Positions 1 to 6,104 of a stretch of 6,104 nucleotides of DNA are shown here, piece by piece (the stretch's first letter is position 1; the number at the start of each line of letters is the position of its first letter). The position numbers and the translations under genes are program-made. Source of the DNA: Sphingomonadales bacterium (GTDB lineage Bacteria; Bacteroidota; Bacteroidia; UBA7662); assembly GCA_016872125.1 (NCBI GenBank), contig VHBD01000090.1, positions 1 through 6,104 on the forward strand. Reading direction: 5' to 3'. The notes under the pieces are model-generated. The model saw nothing but the letters and a program-made list of their open reading frames with translations. It did no database searches and was not told the origin of the DNA.

Positions 1-1236
1 CGAAAACGCGAGGGTTTGGGCTTCCCAACCCCTTTTGTGGGCCGATAAATTGGCCACCATAGCCCCCAAGGCAGCGGCCAAGGCTCCCATATAAGCGGCC
101 ACCGAACCCCCACCGGGTGCAGGGGTATCGCTGGCGGTCAGGTCCACAAAGGCCCCCAAACTCATGGATACCAAGGGACCGTAGGGGGCCTCCATCGCAT
201 ATTCAATGATTTTGCGCCGTGGATCAAAGTCGCCTAATTGCCTCAGCCCCATGCTCTGCACCGCACATTCAATCAGTTCTTCATCCGATGCTCCGCAGGA
301 TCTACCTGCTTTGCGCAAAAAATACCGTCCCGCCTTGAGCATGCTTTCGAGGGGAACCAAACCGACCAACTCGGAACCGGTGACCCGAAGTCCCCTTCGA
401 TTTGCCGATTCCCAGACTGCTTCGTAGGCCTCATGCAGGTCGGTATCCGCAAGGCGAGTTAGGTTCATGGAAACCTGAGCCATGCGGTATTCCTCAATGT
501 ACCAACCTACCCCTTTGACCGATTTGCAGGTGCCTGGTTGGCGGACCGGTTCCCCTTGGGCATCCAAGCGAATTTTGCCTGTCAACGGATGTCCATCACG
601 AAGCACCCGGCCTGCTTCTCTTACATCAAAAGCCACGGAATTGGCCAAGCGCGAGGATACCGTGTTCAAATTAACATTGTAGGCCACCAGCAAATCTCTG
701 GCGCCGATGACCGTGGCACCGCATGTAGGTTGGAAGGTATGGGGGCCAAAATCAGGAGTCCAGCGGGGATCCTTCATCTTGACCTCCAGGCCTTCGTATT
801 CACCGGAGCGGATCTCCGCGAGGTTGCGTCGATAAGCCTCCTTGGCAGAATATTCGTAGAGGTAAACAGGAATTCCCAATTCATTGCCAACCTTTTGGGC
901 CAAGACCTGTGACCAATAAACGGCTTCATCCATGCTCATTCCGGAGATTGGGATCAAGGGACATACATCGGTAGCCCCCATACGCGCATGTTCCCCACGA
1001 TGGTTGCGCATGTCTATGCTCAAGGAGGCCTCTCGGATGGCGCGAAAAGCGGCCTCGACCACCGCCTCCGGATGACCAACCAAGGTCATAACCGTACGGT
1101 TGGTGGCCTTGCCCTGGTCCACATCCAGAACCCTGGCACCTTCCACGGAACCCAATGCCGCCGCAATTTTGTCGATCACCTCCTGACGACGACCTTCGGA
1201 AAAATTGGGAACGCATTCAAGAAAAGAGGTAGCCAT
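1..1236 (-). CDS. ftcD: Bifunctional glutamate formimidoyltransferase / formimidoyl-THF cyclodeaminase (FTCD), N-terminal 412 codons, 3' end off window
   Basis: This cytoplasmic enzyme of histidine degradation moves the formimino group of N-formimino-L-glutamate to tetrahydrofolate. It then deaminates 5-formimino-THF to 5,10-methenyl-THF plus ammonia. Reading in from the left edge on the minus strand gives an uninterrupted frame of 412 codons. The start at 1236 gives the family N-terminus MATSFLECVPNFSEG. Residues 1-180 form the first formiminotransferase subdomain: NRTV at 46-49 and the NHRGEHARMG block at 78-87, where His83 aligns with catalytic His82 of the mammalian enzyme. PDFGP (161-165) and GATVIGAR (173-180) follow. 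The second subdomain covers about 181-325, with AQVSMNL at 253-259 and GSELVGLVP at 287-295. The cyclodeaminase domain begins near 355, with its glycine-rich signature APGGGSVAA at 373-381. The family usually has about 540-570 residues, so about 150 are missing off the left edge. Compared with human FTCD there are about 20 extra residues around 212-235, as I recall from Bacteroidota homologues. It is divergent from the PhoD-like gene. The fused domain order is certain; activity is inferred. Confidence 0.95.
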   Translation of the reverse strand, partial: MATSFLECVPNFSEGRRQEVIDKIAAALGSVEGARVLDVDQGKATNRTVMTLVGHPEAVVEAAFRAIREASLSIDMRNHRGEHARMGATDVCPLIPISGMSMDEAVYWSQVLAQKVGNELGIPVYLYEYSAKEAYRRNLAEIRSGEYEGLEVKMKDPRWTPDFGPHTFQPTCGATVIGARDLLVAYNVNLNTVSSRLANSVAFDVREAGRVLRDGHPLTGKIRLDAQGEPVRQPGTCKSVKGVGWYIEEYRMAQVSMNLTRLADTDLHEAYEAVWESANRRGLRVTGSELVGLVPLESMLKAGRYFLRKAGRSCGASDEELIECAVQSMGLRQLGDFDPRRKIIEYAMEAPYGPLVSMSLGAFVDLTASDTPAPGGGSVAAYMGALAAALGAMVANLSAHKRGWEAQTLAFS

Positions 1237-1267
1237 GGCGATTTGCTTGATTTAAACCAAATTTGTT

Positions 1268-1275
1268 CAAAAGTA
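1268..1275 (-). promoter_or_regulatory. Possible Bacteroidota -7 promoter element for ftcD
   Basis: Read on the minus strand, this stretch is TACTTTTG, an exact match to the Bacteroidota -7 consensus TAnnTTTG. It lies 31 bases before the ftcD ATG, which would leave a leader of about 25 bases. No clear TTTG -33 box is seen at the expected distance upstream; that region reads GAGAGAAAAT. The element is short and could occur by chance, so this is a candidate only. The 76-bp divergent gap also holds the palindrome CAAATTTG at 1258-1265, between this element and the start. I see no convincing promoter facing the plus-strand gene. Confidence 0.3.
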
Positions 1276-1312
1276 GGCCGATGCGCTCGAATTTTCTCTC
1301 TAATTTTCCACA

Positions 1313-2752
1313 ATGAAAAGAAGCCTTGATCGCCTGGCCTTGATTTTGATCGTCTTTGGATGCACCAACCTCGTATCCCTGCCTCAGAGCCAAGGCAAAA
1401 GGATCGATCGACCTACCCACCCCCTTGTGGCCTCAGGACCTATGCTGGGCCATGCCGGCTTACGTTACGCCTCGGTTTGGATCCAAACCAAAAGGCAGGC
1501 TTCACTTTGTTTGGAATACCAATTGATCAGCAAGGCCAAAGACAGCAGCCGCGAGCCCTGGGTCGCGACTACTGCGGTCCAAAACGGAACTCGCTGTATG
1601 CGCACGGGCATTGGCCCCGCCTACACCGCCCTTTTTGAATTGGATAGGCTGCATGAAGGCGCTCGTTATTCCTACCGCATCCTGCTGGATGAGGATGACC
1701 CTGAACCGATGGACGGTCGTCCCTACCCCGAAAAGGAATTGCTCTTGGCCAAAGGTGAATTCAGCACGCAGCCCCATTGGTTGCACCGTTACCCCGCTCC
1801 GGATTTCACTATCGCCATGGGATCATGCAGTTACATCAATGACCCGGCCTACGATCGCCCTTCTCCATCCTATGGAGGTGATTACCAGGTTTTTGATCGA
1901 ATCGCTGCCTTACAGCCTTCGGCAATGTTATGGCTTGGTGATAACATTTATCTTAGGGAGGGAGACTGGGAAAGTTTTCACGGTATGGTCAACCGTTACC
2001 AACATACTCGGGCTACTCCTTCAATGGCCTCCTTGCTTGCGATCTGCCCCCAATACGCCGTTTGGGATGACCATGACTTCGGCCCTAACGATGCCACAGG
2101 ATCTTGGCCCCTTAAGCGAGAAAGTTTGGAGGCCTTCAAATTGTTCTGGGGGAACCCTTCCTACGGTATGCCTGAATTTGAAGGCATCAACTCGGCGTTC
2201 CGTTGGATGGATGTGGAAATTTTTCTTTTGGACAACCGCTACCATCGCAACAACCAAAGAATGAAAGACACCTGCGCCAGACGAATGCTGGGGGATGCCC
2301 AAATTGAATGGCTGGTGGATGCCCTGAAGTTCAGCCGTGCCCCCTTCAAACTGGTGGCTAGTGGCAGTCAAATTTTGAACAGCCACGCGATTCACGAAAC
2401 CTTTGCCAATTACCCCTGCGAACGGCGCAAATTGCTGGACCGATTGGCCGAAGAGAACATTCGAAATGTAATCTTCTTAACCGGTGATCGACACCATTCC
2501 GAAATTTCCAAGATGGAACACAAGGGCGTCGTCTTCTGGGACATAACCTCCTCCCCTTTGACCAGTGGTATCAATTCCGTGGCCGACAAGGACCGAAACG
2601 ATTTCCGAATCCCGGAATCCTTGTCCCTAAGGAGAGGTTTTGCAACATTAAATTTCTCAGGATCTGCCAAGGAGCGCTTGCTCACCACCCGCTTCCATGA
2701 TTCGGAGGGGCAGGTTTATTTTGAGTACCGTATTCCAAGTTCCGGACAATGA
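1313..2752 (+). CDS. PhoD-like alkaline phosphatase/phosphodiesterase family protein, predicted lipoprotein
   Basis: This is a predicted metal-dependent phosphoester hydrolase of the PhoD family, 479 residues. Its N-terminus is a lipoprotein signal: basic MKRSLDR, a hydrophobic run at 8-16, and lipobox VFGC with lipidated Cys17. No acidic surface-export motif follows, so it probably faces the periplasm. Residues 35-150 look like the beta-rich N-terminal PhoD domain (SGPMLGH at 41-47, VWIQT at 55-59). The metallophosphatase domain spans about 165-430. It contains GSCSY (170-174, Cys172), WLGDNIY (207-213, Asp210 and Tyr213), WDDHDFGPND (251-260, with Asn259), LLDNRY (305-310) and TGDRHHSE (390-397, Asp392 and His394). 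These correspond to the Cys, Asp, Tyr, Asn, Asp and His metal ligands known from Bacillus PhoD, so the site looks complete. The start is fixed by a TAA stop at 1301-1303, in frame just upstream, and by the signal peptide. No Shine-Dalgarno sequence is seen. It overlaps the next gene by four bases (ATGA). The substrate is unknown; phosphomonoester, phosphodiester or phospholipid are all possible. Confidence 0.88.
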   Translation: MKRSLDRLALILIVFGCTNLVSLPQSQGKRIDRPTHPLVASGPMLGHAGLRYASVWIQTKRQASLCLEYQLISKAKDSSREPWVATTAVQNGTRCMRTGIGPAYTALFELDRLHEGARYSYRILLDEDDPEPMDGRPYPEKELLLAKGEFSTQPHWLHRYPAPDFTIAMGSCSYINDPAYDRPSPSYGGDYQVFDRIAALQPSAMLWLGDNIYLREGDWESFHGMVNRYQHTRATPSMASLLAICPQYAVWDDHDFGPNDATGSWPLKRESLEAFKLFWGNPSYGMPEFEGINSAFRWMDVEIFLLDNRYHRNNQRMKDTCARRMLGDAQIEWLVDALKFSRAPFKLVASGSQILNSHAIHETFANYPCERRKLLDRLAEENIRNVIFLTGDRHHSEISKMEHKGVVFWDITSSPLTSGINSVADKDRNDFRIPESLSLRRGFATLNFSGSAKERLLTTRFHDSEGQVYFEYRIPSSGQ

Positions 2753-3969
2753 AAAGAAAGGCCACCCGACTCATCCATCCCGTGCAGCCCACAGAACCCG
2801 GGGTATTGCCGCATTTTGGTGCCGCCAAGACTCCACTGTACGCCTCATCGACCTACCTCTTCGAAAGCACCGAAGCCGGTGCAGCCACCTTTGCCCTGCA
2901 ACAAGGTCGAGCCTTGGAGCACGAGCCTGCCCCCTTTAATTATGCGCGATTGGGTCATCCCAATTTGGTGCAAGTGGAAGGGCAATTGGTCGCTTTGGAA
3001 GGAAGGGAGCGCGGCCAAATCGGCGGGATGCCCGACGAAGCCTTGGCTTTTGAAAGCGGGATGGCGGCCATCACCACCTCAGTGCTTGCCTTGATCAAGC
3101 CAGGATCGGTCTTGGCCTATACGACCCCGATCTACGGCGGAACGATTCAATTTTTCAAGGATTTTCTGGAGCCTTGGGGCATTCATTGTTATCCATTGAG
3201 GCAAGGCCAGCCCACAGAATCGCACGACTCTGCTCCAAACCCCATCCCAGATATCCTCTACGTCGAAACTCCTGCCAACCCAACCAACGAGCAATGGTCA
3301 TGGGATCGATTGCGGACCTGGGTGGACCAATGGGCAAGCAACGGTAAGCGACCGGTGATGATGGCTGACAACACCTACCTTGGGCCGTGCTGGCAACATC
3401 CTTTGGAGGAAGGAGCCGATTTGGTCCTCTATTCCGCCACCAAATCCATGAGCGGGCACAGCGACCTGATCTGCGGGGCCTGCGTTGGAGACGCATCGCT
3501 TGTACGACGCATCCGACCTCTTCGTAACAAATTAGGCAATACCGCCAGTCCCTTTACTGCCTGGCTCTTGTCCCGTAGTTTGGAAACCGTACAGCTTCGT
3601 ATGCAGGCTGCCCAATCCAACGCCAGAATCATTGCCCAAAGGTTGGGCCAACATCCTGGTATCCAAAGTCTCGCCTATCCAGGATCCGGAGCGATGCTTT
3701 CAATTTGGCTGAACGGAGGAGAGGAGCATCGCATCGCTTGGCGCTTCCTTAACAGCTTACGATGCGTCCAACAGGCCGTATCCCTGGGCAGCAACGAAAG
3801 CCTGGCCTGTCACCCCGCCAGCACCACCCACAGCGCAATGGACCCCAAGGAACGCAAAGAATTTCGAATTACCGATAACCTCATCAGGCTATCGGTAGGC
3901 CTCGAAGACGTGGAGGATTTGTGGGAGGATTTGCAGCAGGCTTTGGAACAGGCCTTTGCGGCTGGGTAA
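2749..3969 (+). CDS. PLP-dependent Cys/Met metabolism enzyme (methionine gamma-lyase / O-acylhomoserine sulfhydrylase-like)
   Basis: This is a 406-residue fold-type I PLP enzyme of the Cys/Met metabolism family, cytoplasmic and probably tetrameric like its relatives. The Schiff-base lysine is Lys232 in YSATKSMSGHSD (228-239). Asp207 in MADNTY should pair with the pyridine nitrogen. Tyr65 and Arg67 in YARLGHP match the phosphate-binding YSR of the neighbouring subunit. Tyr129 (PIYGGT) should stack on PLP, and Arg380 in LIRLSVGLED should hold the substrate carboxylate. In AVSLGS (343-348), Val344 replaces the Glu of cystathionine synthases and lyases (AESLGG), so it resembles methionine gamma-lyase or O-acetylhomoserine sulfhydrylase more. 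Gly131 stands where methionine gamma-lyase has its special Cys116, so a lyase call is unsafe. Residues 308-320 appear to lack about 17 residues that relatives have after YPG. Extra residues occur near 52-62 and 86-97. The ATG is the only one after an in-frame TGA at 2722-2724. It overlaps the upstream phosphatase gene as ATGA, implying coupled translation. The family is certain; the reaction is not. Confidence 0.9.
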   Translation: MKRKATRLIHPVQPTEPGVLPHFGAAKTPLYASSTYLFESTEAGAATFALQQGRALEHEPAPFNYARLGHPNLVQVEGQLVALEGRERGQIGGMPDEALAFESGMAAITTSVLALIKPGSVLAYTTPIYGGTIQFFKDFLEPWGIHCYPLRQGQPTESHDSAPNPIPDILYVETPANPTNEQWSWDRLRTWVDQWASNGKRPVMMADNTYLGPCWQHPLEEGADLVLYSATKSMSGHSDLICGACVGDASLVRRIRPLRNKLGNTASPFTAWLLSRSLETVQLRMQAAQSNARIIAQRLGQHPGIQSLAYPGSGAMLSIWLNGGEEHRIAWRFLNSLRCVQQAVSLGSNESLACHPASTTHSAMDPKERKEFRITDNLIRLSVGLEDVEDLWEDLQQALEQAFAAG

Positions 3970-3992
3970 CACAGATCTAATCCTGACCTTCT

Positions 3993-5282
3993 CTATTTTT
4001 TCTGGATCAGGGCGGCGTACAGGGTATCGCCTCCTTGGGGGGAAGCGTTCAAATAACGGTCCAAGCATAAATGGCTGTCTTCTTTGGAGGCGAGGAAGGC
4101 CTTTACAACCTCCTCGTTTTCGCAGGAATACACGGAGCAGGTTGCGTACAGCAAATACCCGCCGGAACGAACTCTGGACCACAATCGAGCGAGCATGCGC
4201 CCTTGCTTATCGGCGAATTCCAAGGGATTCATGGGCGGCCCCAAAAGTTGCAAATGAGGATGATTCCGCCACGATCCAGATCCGCTGCAAGGAGCATCCA
4301 ACAAGACCCCATCAAATTGAGAGGGAAAAGAACCGAGCTCCGCAGGTTCCGAGCTGAGCCAATCCGTGAGCGCACGGGAATAATTCCGCCAACCTGCTCG
4401 TTGAAAACGACGAGAACATTCCTGCAAAATACTTGCTCTGGAATCGGTCACAAACCATTGCAAGTCGGGATAAGCCTCGTGGAGCAAAAGGGTTTTGCCT
4501 CCGGAACCCGCGCAGGCATCCAACCAACGTCCGGCAGCGTTGGCCGGCATGCATTCCACCAACCTTTGACAGGAAAAATCCTGCATTTCGAACCAACCTT
4601 CTTTGTATCCTTCCAATTCATTCAAGGCCAAACCCAAGGGCATGGCCCATGCTTGCAATGCCGAAGGATGCTTCAAGGTAAACTTGAGCGGAGCGGCCCA
4701 ACCTTGTTGGTGAATTCGTTCTTCCAAAACGGTTTCATAGCCTCTTCGAATTCTCAACCAGGCCATTCCGGGTAATCCTTGTTCTTGCAACCATTTTTCG
4801 ATGCCGTAAGTACCTTCCGCAGGATCCGGGGATTGGATATCGTCGACCAACCGCGGTGAAATAAAGTTGCTGTGAGGAAATCCCTTGGAGGAATTTTCTT
4901 GTAGAACACTTTGTAGATCCATCTTCGATGGGTATTGCTCCCGCAGATAAGCGACCCAGGGATGCTCTTCTCCGTGCATCGCGAGCAGCCCTGCGGTAAG
5001 GGCCTGCTCCCACGGGGCAAAATCGGCCGTCCTATCGGCTGCTATATCGGCTGCCCTATCGGAGGAACTCCAAATACGCTGAGCCCTCAGCGCTTGGTAC
5101 ACCCCCATTGACCATTCCTTACGGTCCCGTGAGCCCATTTGGGGGAACTTACGGGCATATTCCCTAAGCAGTCCTGACAAATCCGAGGCCGCCGTTCGGT
5201 TGCGGCCTTCCCAAAATTCCAAAAATTCCAAAACTTGCCGAGTGCGTAAGGTCCAACGCCCGGACTGTCCACCTACTCCCAT
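3993..5282 (-). CDS. RsmB/NOP2 family SAM-dependent RNA (cytosine-C5) methyltransferase
   Basis: This 429-residue protein should place a 5-methyl group on a cytosine in RNA, most likely 16S rRNA, using S-adenosylmethionine. An N-terminal part (about 1-120) carries PQMGSRDRKEW (48-57), wording I recall from Bacteroidota RsmB-like proteins. The recognition motif QDFSCQ (234-239) precedes the Rossmann methyltransferase domain. That domain has the SAM loop DACAGSGGKT (255-264), Asp280 at the end of the second strand, Asp307, the DAPCSGSGSW block with Cys332, and YATCSVYSCENE with Cys382. The two cysteines are the pair that this family uses for release and attack. QDFSCQ has Cys where the usual motif has Ser. 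The ATG at 5282 lies inside guaA, overlapping its end by 10 bases; no Shine-Dalgarno sequence is visible, so expression probably depends on translation of guaA. The next internal Met (49) would cut into the conserved PQMGSRDR segment. It ends 23 bases from the convergent PLP gene. The exact target (RsmB or RsmF type) cannot be read from the sequence, so no symbol is given. Confidence 0.92.
   Translation of the reverse strand: MGVGGQSGRWTLRTRQVLEFLEFWEGRNRTAASDLSGLLREYARKFPQMGSRDRKEWSMGVYQALRAQRIWSSSDRAADIAADRTADFAPWEQALTAGLLAMHGEEHPWVAYLREQYPSKMDLQSVLQENSSKGFPHSNFISPRLVDDIQSPDPAEGTYGIEKWLQEQGLPGMAWLRIRRGYETVLEERIHQQGWAAPLKFTLKHPSALQAWAMPLGLALNELEGYKEGWFEMQDFSCQRLVECMPANAAGRWLDACAGSGGKTLLLHEAYPDLQWFVTDSRASILQECSRRFQRAGWRNYSRALTDWLSSEPAELGSFPSQFDGVLLDAPCSGSGSWRNHPHLQLLGPPMNPLEFADKQGRMLARLWSRVRSGGYLLYATCSVYSCENEEVVKAFLASKEDSHLCLDRYLNASPQGGDTLYAALIQKK
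5021..5062. repeat. Short 12-bp-period tandem repeat inside the methyltransferase gene
   Basis: ATCGG recurs at 5021, 5034, 5046 and 5058. The last three copies are exactly 12 bases apart within near-identical CTATCGGCTGC-type units; the first is a decayed copy with a 13-base step. On the coding (minus) strand this gives a repeating Asp-x-Ala-Ala pattern (SDRAADIAADRTAD, residues 74-87). The period is a multiple of three, so gain or loss of a unit keeps the frame. It lies in the N-terminal region, well before the catalytic domain. Confidence 0.7.
5211..5236. repeat. Three near-copies of CCAAAATT, period 8-9 bp, in the methyltransferase N-terminus
   Basis: Near-copies CCAAAATT, CCAAAAATT and CCAAAACTT follow each other at 5211, 5219 and 5228. 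On the coding strand they encode the doubled tripeptide LEFLEF (residues 18-23) and its flanks. The repeat is short and A-rich and may be chance. It is noted because slippage in such a run close to the start codon could shift the frame. Confidence 0.4.
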
Positions 5283-6104
5283 TCGATGGTTGCTGGAGGC
5301 TTGGAAGAAATATCGTAAACCACGCGATTGATGCCGCGAACACGGTTGATGATATCGTTGGAAATTTCGGCTAACAAATCATAGGGAAGGTGCACCCAAT
5401 CCGCCGTCATACCATCCAGACTGTGCACAGCCCGCAAGGCGACGACCCTTTCGTAGGACCTTTCGTCGCCCATCACGCCCACCGATTTGACGGGCAGCAG
5501 GATGGCCCCGGCTTGCCAAATTTGATCGTACCACCCGCTTCGACGAAGATGCTCCAAGTAGATCGCATCGGCTTGCTGCAACAAACGCACAGAGGCGCTG
5601 TTCACCGGACCCAGGATGCGAATGCCCAGACCAGGGCCCGGGAAGGGATGACGATCCAGCAATATCGAAGGGATATTGAGTGCCCTCCCCACTTTGCGGA
5701 CCTCGTCTTTGAACAAGGCACGAAGAGGCTCCACCAATTTGAGTTTCATGCGGTCAGGGAGCCCGCCTACATTATGATGCGATTTGATGGTGGCCGAAGG
5801 ACCATGCACCGATACCGATTCAATCACGTCGGGGTAGATGGTTCCCTGTCCCAAAAAAGCCACTGCTGGGATGGCATTCGCCTCACGTTCAAATACTTCG
5901 ATAAAAACTCTGCCAATGGCCTTGCGTTTGGCTTCCGGCTCCTCCAATCCGGCCAAGGCCTCGTAGAATTCGTTTTGGGCATCGACCCCTTTGACCCTCA
6001 AACCCAATTGTTGGTAGGCTTCCAGAACCTGGGTGAATTCGTCTTGACGCAAAAGCCCATTGTCCACAAAAATCCCATGCAAACGATCCCCTATGGCATG
6101 GTGC
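5273..6104 (-). CDS. guaA: GMP synthase (glutamine-hydrolysing), C-terminal 276 residues, 5' end off window
   Basis: GMP synthase converts XMP to GMP with ATP and glutamine, the last step of guanine nucleotide synthesis in the cytoplasm. The visible frame enters from the right edge as HHAIGDRL and runs 276 codons to a TAG stop at 5273-5275. The glutamine amidotransferase domain and the SGGVDS PPi loop lie upstream of the window; the loop would end only about 10 residues before the edge. Present are FVDNGLLR, EAKRKAIGRVF, GQGTIYPDVIES, the substrate-binding IKSHHNVGGLP, the dimerisation-domain RHPFPGPGLGIRILG, SVGVMGDERSYERV and the invariant C-terminus KPPATIEWE. No conserved block is missing, so the enzyme appears intact here. 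The full family length is about 505-525 residues. The middle section SVSVHGPSATIKSHH is the wording of Bacteroidota GuaA. A TTG at 6082 is an internal Leu codon, not a start. The downstream methyltransferase gene starts inside the last codons. Confidence 0.97.
   Translation of the reverse strand, partial: HHAIGDRLHGIFVDNGLLRQDEFTQVLEAYQQLGLRVKGVDAQNEFYEALAGLEEPEAKRKAIGRVFIEVFEREANAIPAVAFLGQGTIYPDVIESVSVHGPSATIKSHHNVGGLPDRMKLKLVEPLRALFKDEVRKVGRALNIPSILLDRHPFPGPGLGIRILGPVNSASVRLLQQADAIYLEHLRRSGWYDQIWQAGAILLPVKSVGVMGDERSYERVVALRAVHSLDGMTADWVHLPYDLLAEISNDIINRVRGINRVVYDISSKPPATIEWE

Noticed and set aside
206..912. Several plus-strand open frames across 206-912
   Set aside because: All are antisense to the continuous FTCD frame, whose conserved blocks account for this whole stretch.
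1301..1308. TAATTTTC as a -7 promoter element for the phosphatase gene
   Set aside because: It is one base off the consensus and only four bases before the ATG, with no -33 box at a suitable distance.
1611..2264. 217-codon open frame on the plus strand in another frame of the phosphatase gene
   Set aside because: The overlapping frame carries all the PhoD metal-site motifs; this one has none and is a shadow.
3982..4011. Possible bidirectional terminator hairpin: CCTGACC with GG-A-TCAGG, one bulge and a loop of about 15 bases
   Set aside because: The stem is short with a bulge, the loop is long, no T-run follows on either strand, and half of it lies in the methyltransferase coding end.
4071..4775. 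234-codon open frame on the plus strand
   Set aside because: It lies wholly antisense to the well-supported RNA methyltransferase gene; its translation shows no recognisable motif and reads as a shadow frame.
6080..6082. TTG as a start codon for a shorter GuaA-like protein
   Set aside because: The frame is open to the window edge and the upstream residues HHAIGDR match GuaA, so TTG is an internal leucine.
1..6104. Search for a new defence, mobile or RNA-based system
   Set aside because: Nearly every base lies in five recognisable metabolic or housekeeping genes; the only gaps are 76 and 23 bases, too small for a hidden structured system.

Overview
The window looks like a chromosomal stretch from a member of the Bacteroidota with moderate G+C (judged by eye at a little over half). 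Four signs point there. The GMP synthase C-terminus has the phylum's typical wording (SVSVHGPSATIKSHHNVGG). The formimidoyltransferase is the long fused FTCD form, with an insert and a YFLRKAGRS segment familiar from Bacteroidota. The PhoD-like phosphatase belongs to a lipoprotein family common in that phylum. None of the four visible gene starts is preceded by a Shine-Dalgarno sequence, as is usual there. The assignment rests on recalled family wording, not on a search.

Layout: (1) 1-1236, minus strand: N-terminal 412 codons of a bifunctional formimidoyltransferase-cyclodeaminase (ftcD), running off the left edge. (2) 1237-1312: a 76-bp divergent intergenic gap with one possible Bacteroidota-type -7 promoter element facing ftcD. 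(3) 1313-3969, plus strand: a two-gene unit, a predicted lipoprotein PhoD-like metallophosphatase followed with a 4-base ATGA overlap by a PLP-dependent Cys/Met-metabolism enzyme. (4) 3970-3992: a 23-bp convergent gap. (5) 3993-6104, minus strand: guaA (C-terminal 276 residues, running off the right edge) followed by an RsmB/NOP2-type RNA cytosine-C5 methyltransferase whose ATG lies inside the end of guaA (10-bp overlap).

The genes are housekeeping or common accessory metabolism: histidine degradation to one-carbon folate, GMP synthesis, RNA modification, sulfur amino acid chemistry and extracytoplasmic phosphoester hydrolysis. I see no shared pathway beyond tight packing. I found no RNA gene, mobile element, CRISPR array, phage gene or defence system. 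The points most worth a second look are an apparent deletion in the PLP enzyme together with its substrate-specificity residues, the coupling of that enzyme to a lipoprotein phosphatase, and a short in-frame tandem repeat in the methyltransferase. I do not see evidence of an undescribed system here.
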